This document shows, piece by piece, positions 26,348-34,855 of a stretch of DNA of 64,000 bases (within the stretch, counting starts at the first letter, position 1; the number at the start of each line of letters is the position of its first letter). Source of the stretch: Devosia sp. GTDB lineage: Bacteria; Pseudomonadota; Alphaproteobacteria; Rhizobiales; Devosiaceae. The translations under genes and the position numbers were made by a program. The notes under the pieces were generated by a model that saw nothing but the letters and a program-made list of their open reading frames with translations, was not told the origin of the DNA and ran no database searches. The stretch covers positions 62,001 to 126,000 of the forward strand of contig NZ_JAQGJV010000015.1 of the NCBI RefSeq assembly GCF_028290435.1, read 5' to 3'.

Positions 26348-28356
26348 TGAAGCTTCATATTCGAGAACTCATCATTTGGCCGGAAGATCCGAACCTAGAG
26401 CCGCGGATAATCGCTTTCGACCCAAAGCGCCTTAGCGTGATTTCAGGATGGAGTTCGACCGGGAAGTCTTCAGTCATCTCGATCATCGACTAAGTTCTCG
26501 GCGCGGGTACCAGCACCATTCCTGTAGGGGAAATAAGGGACGAGGCGTCGTGGTATGGCCTCACACTTGACACAGACGTCGGCCCGATGCGCTTGGCACG
26601 GGAGAAGCCCCAGGCCAGGCAGGTTTCCGACCAGTATTGGCTTTTGCAGGGCGAGGAGGTCGCACAGCCCCTTCTACGCAGGCCGCGTCCGAACGCTCGA
26701 ACCGAACGCGTCAAGCAGCTGTTCGACGACCTGTCGCAGCTGTCCAACCTAGACACCGACCCCGCTGGTCGCGGCTTTGGCGGGCGTGCGAGCTTCCGGG
26801 ACATGGCAGCGTTCAACTTCCTCCCGCAGCACGTGGTGGCTAATCCGTACACGCTGTTCTTCAAGGCCGACACCTCGCAGCATCGAGAAAAGCTGCGCAG
26901 TGTGATGCCGCTCGCCTTGGGCATCCTCACCAACGAGGACTTGGTGAAGCTGCACACCCGACGACTTCTGAAAGACGAGCTCCGGCGTGTCGAGGCCGAC
27001 CTCAGCCTGCGGCGCGAAGCGCTTGAAAGATGGCGCGGGAACGCAACCGTCGCGTTCTTCCACGCACAGGAGCTCAGTCTACTTCCCAGTGGTCCCTTGC
27101 CGGAATCTCTCGACGAGGTCATCGACATCCTAAAGCAGGTCGTCGCGGCCGGAGGCGAAACCGTAAATGCGACTGGGCGCGTGTCGGTGGCGGTCGACCG
27201 GTTGCGAGATCTGCGCGAACTGGAACGAACATCCGACCGTAATATCTCCGATGGAAAGCGGCGTTTGAGACGCTTGCGTAGCCTCCGTGGTTCGGTCGCC
27301 GACTATGGCGAAATTCTTGCAGACCAGAAGCAGCGTGTCCGTGGCGTTGGCTGGTTCAAGGAGGCCATCGTCGCGCATGAATGTATATTGTGCGGGTCTG
27401 ACACAGGTGCGGCCCAGCGCGCACTAGCGGAACTGGAGGGCCCGATTTCGGAGCTTGAGGACCTGATCGCTGGCACCACTGCCACTCCACCTGTAGTGGA
27501 CAAGGAAATCCTTGACGTCGAGACGCAGCTTTTGAAGGACGAACAGGTGCTGGTGAATTTGCGCCGCTCTCGTGTCGCAGCGGAAGCAACGGTTGATGCC
27601 GAGCACGGGCGATCGCAAAGCCTTGAGAATGTGTACCGGTTCCTCGGCAGCACTCAGGAAGCGCTGAGAATGGTTGGAGAAGTCGAAAGCGAAGGAGGCC
27701 TCCGAGAACAAGCCGAGGATTTACGTCGGCGCATCGCAGAACTCGATAGAGCTCTGGACCAGGGTCGGCATGATCAACGGGAAACTGACGTCCACGCGTC
27801 CATCTCTAAAGGCATCGTACGTTTCATCGACTTGCTCGGTATTGACGGCGCCGGCGGCACACCGAGCTTGGACCAGCGCGAACTCAACATCAAATTCCAG
27901 CGCGCGGAAGGCGAGAAACCAGACTTCCTTTTCGAGATCGGCAGCGGCGAGAACTGGATGGCCTATCACCTAGCCGCGATGCTCTCCCTTCACGCCCTTT
28001 TCTTGAAACGCGGCGCACAAAACCCTGTTCCAAGTTTCCTGGTCATCGACCAGCCGAGCCAAGTGTATTTCCCAAGCGACACGTACGAGCGGCTCGTCGC
28101 TAAGGATGGAGGCGTGGACAATTCTTCACGGAGCAAGGATTTGCAGCGAACGAGGCAAATCTTCCAAGCGGTTGCGCACGTCCAAAAGGCGCTCGGCGGT
28201 CTCCAACTGATTATTCTCGACCACGCGGATCACAGCACTTGGGGCGACATTGAGAACATCGAGGAGGTGGGAAATTGGCGGGGTGAAGACGCCCTAATCC
28301 CGCCAAGCTGGTTGGCCTCAAATAATGCAGACACGGATGGTGTAGGTGGCAAGTAA
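26347..28356 (+). pseudogene. ABC-3C DUF3732-type ATPase, interrupted by an in-frame TAA
   Basis: The frame from ATG 26347 encodes an SMC/Rad50-like ATPase of ~669 codons. Walker [11 protein letters not shown] (34-43) is followed by SIID, then TAA at codon 49 (26491-26493), then VLGAGTSTIPVGE in the same frame with no other stop until 28356. In this family a Tyr stands where the stop is (IIDY-LG). A zinc-hook-like CxxC (C346/C349) in a coiled coil and Walker B FLVIDQPSQVYFP (D568) are intact. A single TAT/TAC to TAA change would explain it. Either the system is freshly inactivated, the stop is read through, or the base is wrong. Confidence 0.85.
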
Positions 28357-28685
28357 CTGCGTTTCCCCTGCACTCCCTTTATTTTGAAAGTTCTTCGGGC
28401 TCTCGGTGCGCGCCTTCAGTGGTGAGCTGGGAGCTGCGTGCCGGCCGCTGGGATGCGCACAGAGTGTCGGATTTCGGTGGACATGCCAAAAGCGGTGCAT
28501 CCGCCACCGGCTCCAAAGCTGCCTGGGGCCCAAGCCAGCGAAAAATAACCTTGCAACACGCTCGCGCGAAAAACGTTACGTGCATCACTATAAATGCGCG
28601 ATTGATGGATAAAGGTACCAACTAAATCAATGGCATGCCCAGGAATGCAAGAAACTGCGTAGTTCCTTACATTCCGAATACCGAG
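28357..28685. other. Gap after the ABC-3C operon
   Basis: About 330 bases with no supported gene. The stretch contains palindrome B at 28642-28675 (separate entry). Short open frames on both strands overlap one another and have no features of real genes. Confidence 0.5.
28642..28675. repeat. Palindrome B (recombinase-core-like), right side of defence block
   Basis: GGAATGCAAGAAACT (28642-28656) and AGTTCCTTACATTCC (28661-28675) are inverted copies with two mismatches around GCGT. Aligned with palindrome A, the arms GGAATG(T/C)AAG(G/A)AA and TTCCTTA are shared and the centres are both eight bases, but the central sequences differ. It has the same orientation as A, about 9.7 kb away. Confidence 0.5.
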
Positions 28686-29186
28686 CTAAATTACCTCGCC
28701 CTTGAGCTTTGCACGAAGTACGAATTGCGCAAATTTGTGCCCTTGAGACGATTGAAGATAATCCTCTCGCACATACATCTCCAGAAAATCGGGGCTGTTA
28801 TGGAACGTGAAGTCCTGGAACACAAAAAGGCAGATTTCGGGTTCAAAATTTGGGATTAAGCTTGCAACATCCATATTGTCCGTGCGCCAAGCTACGATTT
28901 TCCGATATAATATCTGGTCGACGGTTCGGTTTTTGCCCATCCCTTCACAAGCAAACTGGGGTATTTTGCCAGATTGTGTATCTTGATCATTATCTAAAGG
29001 ATAGTGTTCCAAAGGCTTGTCATGCCAGATAGGTTGGAATTCAACTATAAATTCGTGCTCCAATAATTTTGTGCGTCTAGTCTTATTGAGGGCAGCGATC
29101 CGCAGGTCGCTCTCGAGGTCGGCCTTGATGGGCGACGTCATATTCGTGATTTCTACGTATTTCGACGCATAGGTCAGCATTGCCAT
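28686..29186 (-). CDS. Hypothetical protein
   Basis: A 166-residue protein, acidic and without membrane segments. It has alternating hydrophobic strands (LLEHEFIVEFQPIW, ICLFVFQDFTF) typical of an alpha/beta fold. No family recognised. It is upstream of and in the same direction as nothing else nearby: the next minus-strand genes are on its far side, so it is probably a separate unit. AAAGA lies close before ATG 29186. The low-GC codon use resembles the island. Confidence 0.55.
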   Translation of the reverse strand: MAMLTYASKYVEITNMTSPIKADLESDLRIAALNKTRRTKLLEHEFIVEFQPIWHDKPLEHYPLDNDQDTQSGKIPQFACEGMGKNRTVDQILYRKIVAWRTDNMDVASLIPNFEPEICLFVFQDFTFHNSPDFLEMYVREDYLQSSQGHKFAQFVLRAKLKGEVI

Positions 29187-29227
29187 TCTTTCAGGTTTGT
29201 TGGTTAGCCCACAATGTTTGGGTGAAG

Positions 29228-29250
29228 TGGCCCCGCACTTCGCGGGGCCA
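29228..29250. terminator. Strong hairpin downstream of the AAA operon
   Basis: GGCCCCGC and GCGGGGCC form a perfect 8-bp GC stem with a five-base loop, followed on the plus side by AATTTGATT. It lies just past the stop of the minus-strand AAA gene and upstream of the next minus-strand gene, so it probably ends or attenuates that transcript. Confidence 0.6.
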
Positions 29251-29256
29251 ATTTGA

Positions 29257-29868
29257 TTATAGGAACTGGTGAACCAGGTTTTCCAAGGAACGCCAACTTC
29301 CCTTTGACGCGCTCACAAGGACCAGTGCATCAGCGGGGCTGATAAACTTGCCATGGTCAGCAAAAACTTGGCAGACCTTGTGGGCGACGCTGGCGGCAGG
29401 TTCCATGTCGACATGATGGGCTGAGCATCGGTTCTGGAAATTCGAAGGGAGCTTTCCGACATGGTTCGTCGTCAGGATGAACTTGTGATCCAAATGCTTG
29501 TCCATGAAACAACGGACATTACCGATTTCGTCCGCATTAAGCCGATCGACCTCATTGATCACTGTGAAGTGCCAAATCTGGTCGGTCATTTTCCAGGCAT
29601 TCATGGTGCCCTCAACCTGAGCGGTGCAGCTTGTCGTCCATTCGTCACCGTCAAAAACGTATGACTTGGTAATTGCCGTAGCCGGATACATTGCTGCGAT
29701 TAGCAGTTCGGCGATCTTGGATTTTCCGGTTCCTGGGTCGCCGTGGAGCAGCAGATGAGTTTGTTGCTTTCCGGTGACGATGTTTCCGACGACCTTTGCC
29801 AGCGAGGTGCTGGCAAAGGTGACGTTGTGGATTGAAGTTGGCGTGAAACGGTCGAATATACTGCTCAT
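29257..29868 (-). CDS. Small AAA+ ATPase, clamp-loader-like
   Basis: A 203-residue AAA+ protein: Walker A LHGDPGTGKS (~40-50), a Walker B-like VINEVDRLNADE (Asn-Glu in place of Asp-Glu), sensor 1 FILTTNH and an arginine-finger-like NRCSAH. The layout resembles the ATPase domain of small clamp-loader (RFC/DnaX) subunits, but the C-terminal collar is missing. It overlaps the upstream small gene by four bases. Such short AAA genes are frequent on integrative elements and may take part in replication or maintenance; the exact role is unknown. Confidence 0.75.
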   Translation of the reverse strand: MSSIFDRFTPTSIHNVTFASTSLAKVVGNIVTGKQQTHLLLHGDPGTGKSKIAELLIAAMYPATAITKSYVFDGDEWTTSCTAQVEGTMNAWKMTDQIWHFTVINEVDRLNADEIGNVRCFMDKHLDHKFILTTNHVGKLPSNFQNRCSAHHVDMEPAASVAHKVCQVFADHGKFISPADALVLVSASKGSWRSLENLVHQFL

Positions 29869-30227
29869 GCCGCGACCTCCGCAGAGATCGAGGTGACCTC
29901 GATTTCGAGCGACGCTGCGTCGATTAACTGCTGGTTTACGGCGAGAGCGTCGGCTTTTTGTTCGGCAGACAGCTTTTTGGCAGCATGCTCGAGGACTTTG
30001 TCAGTCGGCGAGATGTTGTTGGTGCCAAACACCACTTCCATTCGCGTTGGATCCGAGGCGCTGACCCTAACTAGCGCAAGGGCGAAAGTGTGGTCGGCAT
30101 CGGCGTTCGCACGTAACTCGTCTACTGCAGGAATTGTTGTCAGAGCGTTAGTGGCGCCGAAGTGCTGCTTGGCCGCTTGAATACCCGTTTCGACGTTCTT
30201 GGTGTTTTTGGTGGAATTCTTTTTCAC
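29865..30227 (-). CDS. Hypothetical protein paired with the AAA ATPase
   Basis: About 120 residues from GTG 30227 (GGAGG ten bases upstream); a TTG at 30305 would give 146. The start is Lys/Asn-rich, the middle alpha/beta (FALALVRVSASDPTRMEVVFG), and the C-terminus helical and Ala-rich. No family recognised. Its stop overlaps the AAA start (ATGA), so the two products probably act together. Confidence 0.6.
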   Translation of the reverse strand: MKKNSTKNTKNVETGIQAAKQHFGATNALTTIPAVDELRANADADHTFALALVRVSASDPTRMEVVFGTNNISPTDKVLEHAAKKLSAEQKADALAVNQQLIDAASLEIEVTSISAEVAA

Positions 30228-30233
30228 ACCTGA

Positions 30234-30482
30234 CGGGCCTCCGGAGTCGGCAAGCTGTGGCGCCAAGCGTATGAGGATACCTTGCTGATCCACATCGAGG
30301 TCCAAAACTATCTGACGTGGAAAGCTTCAGAGCGCGATGCCGTAGCGTTCCCACAGGAACGTATTGACGCATTGCGCTTGCGCGTAACGCAACTGGCGAA
30401 AGCACCACAGGCAGCAGCACCTGCAGGGTCTTCGTCTCTCGCCAAAATCATCAAGTTCGTTTCGCCACGGAATTCGCGCTGA
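30234..30482 (+). pseudogene. Possible gene remnant (C-terminal fragment)
   Basis: An open frame runs from a stop at 30231 to TGA 30482 without a proper start: GKLWRQAYEDTLLIHIEVQN, then a charged helical stretch and a basic end. The LLIHIEVQ block recalls the catalytic strand (ExQ) of PD-(D/E)XK transposase-like Rpn nucleases, so it could be a decayed piece of such a gene. The match is short. TTG 30282 would allow a 66-residue product. Confidence 0.3.
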
Positions 30483-30527
30483 ATCGAAATATCAGTCGTT
30501 CTTGGCGCCAGAAGGCTTTAATTAAGA

Positions 30528-30550
30528 AGACCTCATTCAGAACGAGGTCT
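30528..30550 (+). promoter_or_regulatory. Hairpin covering the ribosome binding site of the next gene
   Basis: AGACCTC (30528-30534) pairs perfectly with GAGGTCT (30544-30550). The right arm contains GAGGT, the only Shine-Dalgarno for ATG 30554. In the folded mRNA the site would be hidden, so translation may be regulated. Confidence 0.5.
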
Positions 30551-30553
30551 CAC

Positions 30554-31006
30554 ATGACACTGCTCGATAAGCTCACTTTCTCCAGCGCATCCCCGCGTGA
30601 GAAGCTCTCGCCGGTAGCCCGCAAGCGGCTCAAACTGCTTGAACAGTTGGATATCCAGATCACAGCTGCGGACTGCGAACTCGACGGTTCCGACTACCTG
30701 CACAGCGTGCGTAAGTGGGTGCGTGTCGAGGGCAGCACCGAAAAGCAGCTGATCACCAAGCCCGTGCATGTGAAACGTTGGTGGTGGACCAATGAGCAGG
30801 GCCAACTGATGGTCTCGCTGCGCCAGGGCAACCGCGTTATGGAAGTTGCACCGGGCAAAGTCAGCATTGAAGTCGGCGATATCACCGCCCTGCCCGAAGT
30901 CCTTAAGACGCTACGGGAAGCCATTGCTGCCGGCGAACTCGACGAGCAGTTGAAGGTCTCGCCCTTCGTGCGGCCGATCCCCAAGGCCAAGGGGGCGAAG
31001 GCTTAG
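30554..31006 (+). CDS. Hypothetical protein, DUF6641-like
   Basis: A 150-residue protein. The start LLDKLTFSSASPREKLSPVARKR, central KPVHVKRWWW and an alpha/beta C-terminus (VMEVAPGKVSIEVGD) resemble a family of ~150-residue proteins of unknown function that travels with small AAA ATPases on integrative elements. The family name is from memory and not certain. It is divergent from the AAA operon and leads a plus-strand run of three genes. Its ribosome site lies in a hairpin. Confidence 0.6.
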   Translation: MTLLDKLTFSSASPREKLSPVARKRLKLLEQLDIQITAADCELDGSDYLHSVRKWVRVEGSTEKQLITKPVHVKRWWWTNEQGQLMVSLRQGNRVMEVAPGKVSIEVGDITALPEVLKTLREAIAAGELDEQLKVSPFVRPIPKAKGAKA

Positions 31007-31009
31007 ACC

Positions 31010-31378
31010 TTGGACGCACCGAGGTTATCGTACCTGCTGGCTACCAGTTTGCGTCCACTGATCCGACAAACAGCCCATCAGCTCACGCTGCTGGGCCTTT
31101 GCCAGGACAGCGAGGAATTTTCCACGAAATGGCTCGGAGACCTCGATGCCTATCGGCGGCTCAGCGGCTTTAGCTTGCTGGAACTGGCCAGCGTCGTGCA
31201 CTCACTGGAATTCGGTCTCGGCCTCCAAGAGTGCGTGTATCAAGACGACTGGGAAGAAGCCAAAACTGACCGAGACCGCTGGCAGGCGCGTGTTCGGCTC
31301 AGCACATTACGGCTCCAACTGACACGCTTGCGTCGGTGGAAACGGGACAGCGGCTGGCAAACCGTGATGTTCGATTAG
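31010..31378 (+). CDS. Hypothetical helical protein
   Basis: A 122-residue protein starting at TTG 31010, three bases after the previous stop. It is mostly helical, with many Leu, Arg and Trp (RQTAHQLTLLGLCQDSEEF, LELASVVHSLEFGLGLQECV). No family is recognised. The tight spacing points to co-expression with the DUF6641-like gene. Confidence 0.55.
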   Translation: MDAPRLSYLLATSLRPLIRQTAHQLTLLGLCQDSEEFSTKWLGDLDAYRRLSGFSLLELASVVHSLEFGLGLQECVYQDDWEEAKTDRDRWQARVRLSTLRLQLTRLRRWKRDSGWQTVMFD

Positions 31379-31453
31379 GCCAGATGATGCTGGCACGGCA
31401 TCTTTCTCCCCAACTCGATCTTCTTGGCACCGAAGGCAAACGTCAGGGTTATC

Positions 31454-32653
31454 ATGGTCGATAACCTTAGGCCTGCGTTCGCGCTGCGACCAAACCAGCC
31501 GACGTATGAAGTGCCAGTGCCAAGCAGCATGACACTCTCCCGCCGAGAGCTTTACGACTTGGTATGGTCGCAGCCGATGACAAAAGTATCGGCTGCATTG
31601 GGTATGTCAGGTCGTGGACTAGCCAAATTCTGCATCCGACATAGGATACCAACCCCACCTCGTGGTTATTGGGCGCGGGTTGCTGCCGGTCAGACCCCCG
31701 AAAGGCCACTATTCCTGGATTTTGGGGATGACGATCTGAAGCCATTGACGATTTTCGATACGTTGTCCGCGTTGTCGGTGGCCGCCAGTAATGTCGTCCG
31801 CGAAGCCAGAGCGGAAAAGACGCGGTGGCGGAAGAAGTCACTCAACAACGGGAAATCTGACTCTGCTCAGATTGTCGTTGCACCAGCTGTGGCAGCGATG
31901 GCCCAGACCCTTCGGACTTCCAAGCCTGATGATGCTGGGGAAGTCCAGACCAATCCCGATGGAAAATCTGCGGTCAAAGTCCATTACCTGCGGGTCGAAC
32001 GCGTGATCAGCTTTCTGTCTCAGCTGTCAGACCAGTTAACAGATGCAGGTTTGGACGTTTTGAGTACGAAAGAGGAGGTTCAGGTTGCTGACGGTCCGGA
32101 TAAGCTAGGATTCACCCTTGCTGAGCGTATGCTGCCCCTTGTCGGCTACACCGGACAGTTTGTCCTTGCCATTGTCTCTCGAGGCGGCACCGGGCTCAGG
32201 AGGCGATGGGCTGATAGCAAAACTCAAACTGTGGAAACGCTACTACCCGACATCGTGGCCGGTCTACAAGCGTTCCTTCGGGCTGAGAAGGCAAAGCGCG
32301 AAGACCATGCACAACGACAACGGCGATGGCAACACGTGGAGCACCGCCGGTTTCTAGCGCAGCAGCGTAAGGACCGTGAGGAGAAGCGCATTGCCCATCT
32401 GAGACGAATTGTGGAAATGCAACGCGAGGCGAACGACATCCGAAATTGGCTCAAGACGCTTCCGCCGGATCAAATTGCGACTGACTGCACAGAACTAGGA
32501 AGAATGGTCAGTTGGGCAAAGTCTCGTCAGTCGCTCCTAGCCCGTCTGACTACGCTGGATGCGGCAAGTTCCATGGTTGCTGGGCGCAACCTCTTCCCAG
32601 CGATAGATGAACTTCAGGACCCAGATGAAGAATTAGAGCAGGTTAAGCTATAG
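31454..32653 (+). CDS. Mobile-element protein with N-terminal helix-turn-helix
   Basis: About 399 residues. Near the N-terminus, LSRRELYDLVWSQPMTKVSAALGMSGRGLAKFCIRH is a helix-turn-helix, followed by the conserved PTPPRGYWARVAAG. A long charged coiled coil (REDHAQRQRRWQHVEHRRFL) occupies residues ~275-340. This type is frequent on alphaproteobacterial integrative elements and plasmids; the role is unknown and DNA binding is likely. ATG 31454 is chosen because AGGG lies five bases upstream; TTG 31424 is possible. Confidence 0.7.
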   Translation: MVDNLRPAFALRPNQPTYEVPVPSSMTLSRRELYDLVWSQPMTKVSAALGMSGRGLAKFCIRHRIPTPPRGYWARVAAGQTPERPLFLDFGDDDLKPLTIFDTLSALSVAASNVVREARAEKTRWRKKSLNNGKSDSAQIVVAPAVAAMAQTLRTSKPDDAGEVQTNPDGKSAVKVHYLRVERVISFLSQLSDQLTDAGLDVLSTKEEVQVADGPDKLGFTLAERMLPLVGYTGQFVLAIVSRGGTGLRRRWADSKTQTVETLLPDIVAGLQAFLRAEKAKREDHAQRQRRWQHVEHRRFLAQQRKDREEKRIAHLRRIVEMQREANDIRNWLKTLPPDQIATDCTELGRMVSWAKSRQSLLARLTTLDAASSMVAGRNLFPAIDELQDPDEELEQVKL

Positions 32654-32654
32654 C

Positions 32655-33917
32655 CTAGGCACCACCAGTCAGACGTTTCTCTACCGCTAGCGAAGTTTCG
32701 ACAAATTTCCGGCACAGTTCTTGGACTTCGGGATGGTCTATAACTAGCCCTGTCGGAGATTGGATGACGAGCCGTGCCGCAAACTCCTGCCCCCAGTAAG
32801 GTTCCCAAACTTTCTGCTCCCACGGCCAATGAGGCGTCTTTCGACCCCCAGGGATGTCTTGGGTCATATTCTCCAACGTGGCACGCGCTGGACTAGCGTA
32901 GTCCTGCACATCTTCCCTCAACCGCTTCGCATCAGGAGCCTTTGCTCCAAACTTTATCTGATCGAAAAAGAACTTTTGGCTTTCTATGGCGACAATACAA
33001 TTTACGGGCCATGAAGCGCGGCGAACGCCCCAAGGTTCATATTGATTGTAAAGGCAGTCGGCCATGCTAGTAGCCGTCGAAGTTACAAAGTCCGAAGAAA
33101 GCTTTGTTCTGACCTCGGCCAAAAAATATGCGCCAATCTCGTTCACGATTCGACGGTGCAAAGGGTCCTGTGCCAGAAGGAAAGCTGCAATGGCCTTACG
33201 TTTCGTTGGATCGTCAAACTCAGCTGTCACGGCGTTTAGATAGGGAGCGTCGGTTGCCTCCATCGGATGTCCATCTCCAAAATAGCTATCGATATAGCCA
33301 ATAAAGTCCCGGACGAATTCCCTCGGCCGTGCGGCCCTGATGTCGTCAACAACGGATTGCAGAATGCTATACAAAGAAGCCCTGCCATCCGACGAAAAGT
33401 ACGGGATTTTGACCACGTCGCTCTCGGCGCTTTGCGCTTCCTGGTCTGATAAGAATATCAGAACTGGCTTCCGCCCTCTTAAATCGGCAGAAAGTTCATC
33501 CAGATAGTCCTTAAGTTGCTTGGTCTGTTGTATGGCCCACGGCTTGTTCTCGATGCCGATCACATACCTTGGCGTTTCAATGACAATGTCGATGCGGCGT
33601 CTGGCCCGTGTGAGGACCTCGCGATTGGCTCGCACTGCCTCGCGTTGGTTTACCCGCGGCACGTCGATCGAATTCAGCATTGCACTTAAAAACAACAGCC
33701 CTTGGCCATGGCTTCCCGAAGGGTCAAAAAGTTCTACGATGACACGGCTTAAGGTGTTTTCATTCGGCGCAAAGATTGAGAATATTGAGAACGCGGTAGC
33801 GCCGTATAAGTCTATGCCCTCGCGGAGCGCGTCGAGCTTTGGCATTGAAAGCATCATCTCCGCAACCACGCTTGATACCGCGTTTCGTTGTGGTGATTTC
33901 GGAGCATTCTTAGCCAT
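32655..33917 (-). CDS. PD-(D/E)XK nuclease superfamily protein
   Basis: A 420-residue protein with the PD-(D/E)XK core near the N-terminus: RRRIDIVIETPRYVIGIENKPWA gives D110, E123 and K125 (E-N-K), preceded by an upstream acidic helix (VELFDPSG). This is the layout of the PDDEXK_4 family, found in restriction-like and defence loci. The C-terminal half has no recognised domain. It is convergent with the helix-turn-helix gene, two bases apart. An XRE regulator gene lies upstream in the same direction, an arrangement reminiscent of restriction genes with a control protein. Confidence 0.8.
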   Translation of the reverse strand: MAKNAPKSPQRNAVSSVVAEMMLSMPKLDALREGIDLYGATAFSIFSIFAPNENTLSRVIVELFDPSGSHGQGLLFLSAMLNSIDVPRVNQREAVRANREVLTRARRRIDIVIETPRYVIGIENKPWAIQQTKQLKDYLDELSADLRGRKPVLIFLSDQEAQSAESDVVKIPYFSSDGRASLYSILQSVVDDIRAARPREFVRDFIGYIDSYFGDGHPMEATDAPYLNAVTAEFDDPTKRKAIAAFLLAQDPLHRRIVNEIGAYFLAEVRTKLSSDFVTSTATSMADCLYNQYEPWGVRRASWPVNCIVAIESQKFFFDQIKFGAKAPDAKRLREDVQDYASPARATLENMTQDIPGGRKTPHWPWEQKVWEPYWGQEFAARLVIQSPTGLVIDHPEVQELCRKFVETSLAVEKRLTGGA

Positions 33918-33971
33918 AGATAGATGCTTTCAGTCGGCAATTTGCCGTTAATAAAAGTTGTCGATGTCGCA

Positions 33972-34187
33972 TCACTGTTTAAGGGGGAGCATCAGAATAT
34001 CTGGCGAAACATCAAGCGCATTTGCCAGTTTATCAACTACATCCAAGCTGACATTACGCTGACCGTTTTCGACCTCGCTGATATAGGCGCGTTTAACCCC
34101 TGCTTCGAAGGCAAGCTGTTCCTGCGTCCAACCACGATCGTGGCGCACCTCTCGAACTCTTCTGCCAAACACTTCAACGAGCCGCAT
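33972..34187 (-). CDS. XRE-family transcriptional regulator
   Basis: About 71 residues (ATG 34187; TTG 34211 would add eight), nearly all a Cro/C1-type helix-turn-helix: FGRRVREVRHDRGWTQEQLA, FEAGVKRAYISEVENGQRN. The size and the fold match the controller proteins of restriction systems. It lies 54 bases upstream of the PD-(D/E)XK gene and is co-directional, so it probably controls itself and that gene. Confidence 0.85.
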   Translation of the reverse strand: MRLVEVFGRRVREVRHDRGWTQEQLAFEAGVKRAYISEVENGQRNVSLDVVDKLANALDVSPDILMLPLKQ

Positions 34188-34298
34188 GCGCGCAAAATCA
34201 TGCGCTGGCAACTTCCGCTCTATCCCCTATCGGGGACAAACGTCTTTACCCTGCACCTAGGCGGCAATAGTGTCCCCCAAAAGGGACAGGGGGCAAAT

Positions 34299-34781
34299 TT
34301 GACGCATTGGTTGAACGACGGAATTTGGCGCACGCGCAAGCTCAAGCTTGCTACTGCAGCGGTTCTGGTGATGGCCTCGGCCACCGGTGCAAGGGCCGAC
34401 GACGCGTCGGCGCTTTCAGGGTTTTACGCCAACAGTGGCAACGAATGCATACAGGCCACCGGCGTTCTGTACATGTGCACGGCCGACCACTGCGTAAGTC
34501 AGGACTATCGTTACGGCACAACGCTCTATCCGACCCCCGCCAAGGCACAGGTCTCAATTGCCCCAACCTCTCAGGTCGATGGCAACGGGTTTCAGTTGCA
34601 AGCTGGTGATGTCACACTGGAATACGAACGTGATGGCGGACGATCAATCCGCATCGTGCGGCCTAGTGGTGCATCGCTTCTAACCACTTACTCGGCTCGA
34701 GCCGACGCAAGTGGAAAGTCCACCTATAGCTTCATCAAAGAGGGCGTCTCAGTTGACCCATCGGTCAAGCCCAGAACCTGA
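34299..34781 (+). CDS. Secreted hypothetical protein
   Basis: About 160 residues starting at TTG 34299 (GGACAGGGGG just upstream). It has an N-terminal signal peptide (KLKLATAAVLVMASATGARA, cleaved before DDAS). The mature part has four Cys-like positions around NECIQATGVLYMCTADHC, which suggests disulfides and a periplasmic or extracellular location. The remainder is beta-rich. No family recognised. The longer open frame toward 33924 is antisense to the XRE gene and is not used. Confidence 0.6.
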   Translation: MTHWLNDGIWRTRKLKLATAAVLVMASATGARADDASALSGFYANSGNECIQATGVLYMCTADHCVSQDYRYGTTLYPTPAKAQVSIAPTSQVDGNGFQLQAGDVTLEYERDGGRSIRIVRPSGASLLTTYSARADASGKSTYSFIKEGVSVDPSVKPRT

Positions 34782-34855
34782 TTCAATGCCCAGCGTACGC
34801 CGGAGCAGTCCAGAATTGGCTGGCGGAGGGTGCGGCCCCTCGACAGATTGCTCCG

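Noticed and set aside
26491-26493. TAA as a recoded amino acid codon
   Set aside because: All other genes end normally and no recoding signal is visible. A point mutation or base error is simpler, though readthrough remains to be tested.
33924-34298. N-terminal extension of the secreted protein frame
   Set aside because: It is antisense to the XRE gene; the signal peptide fixes the start near 34299.
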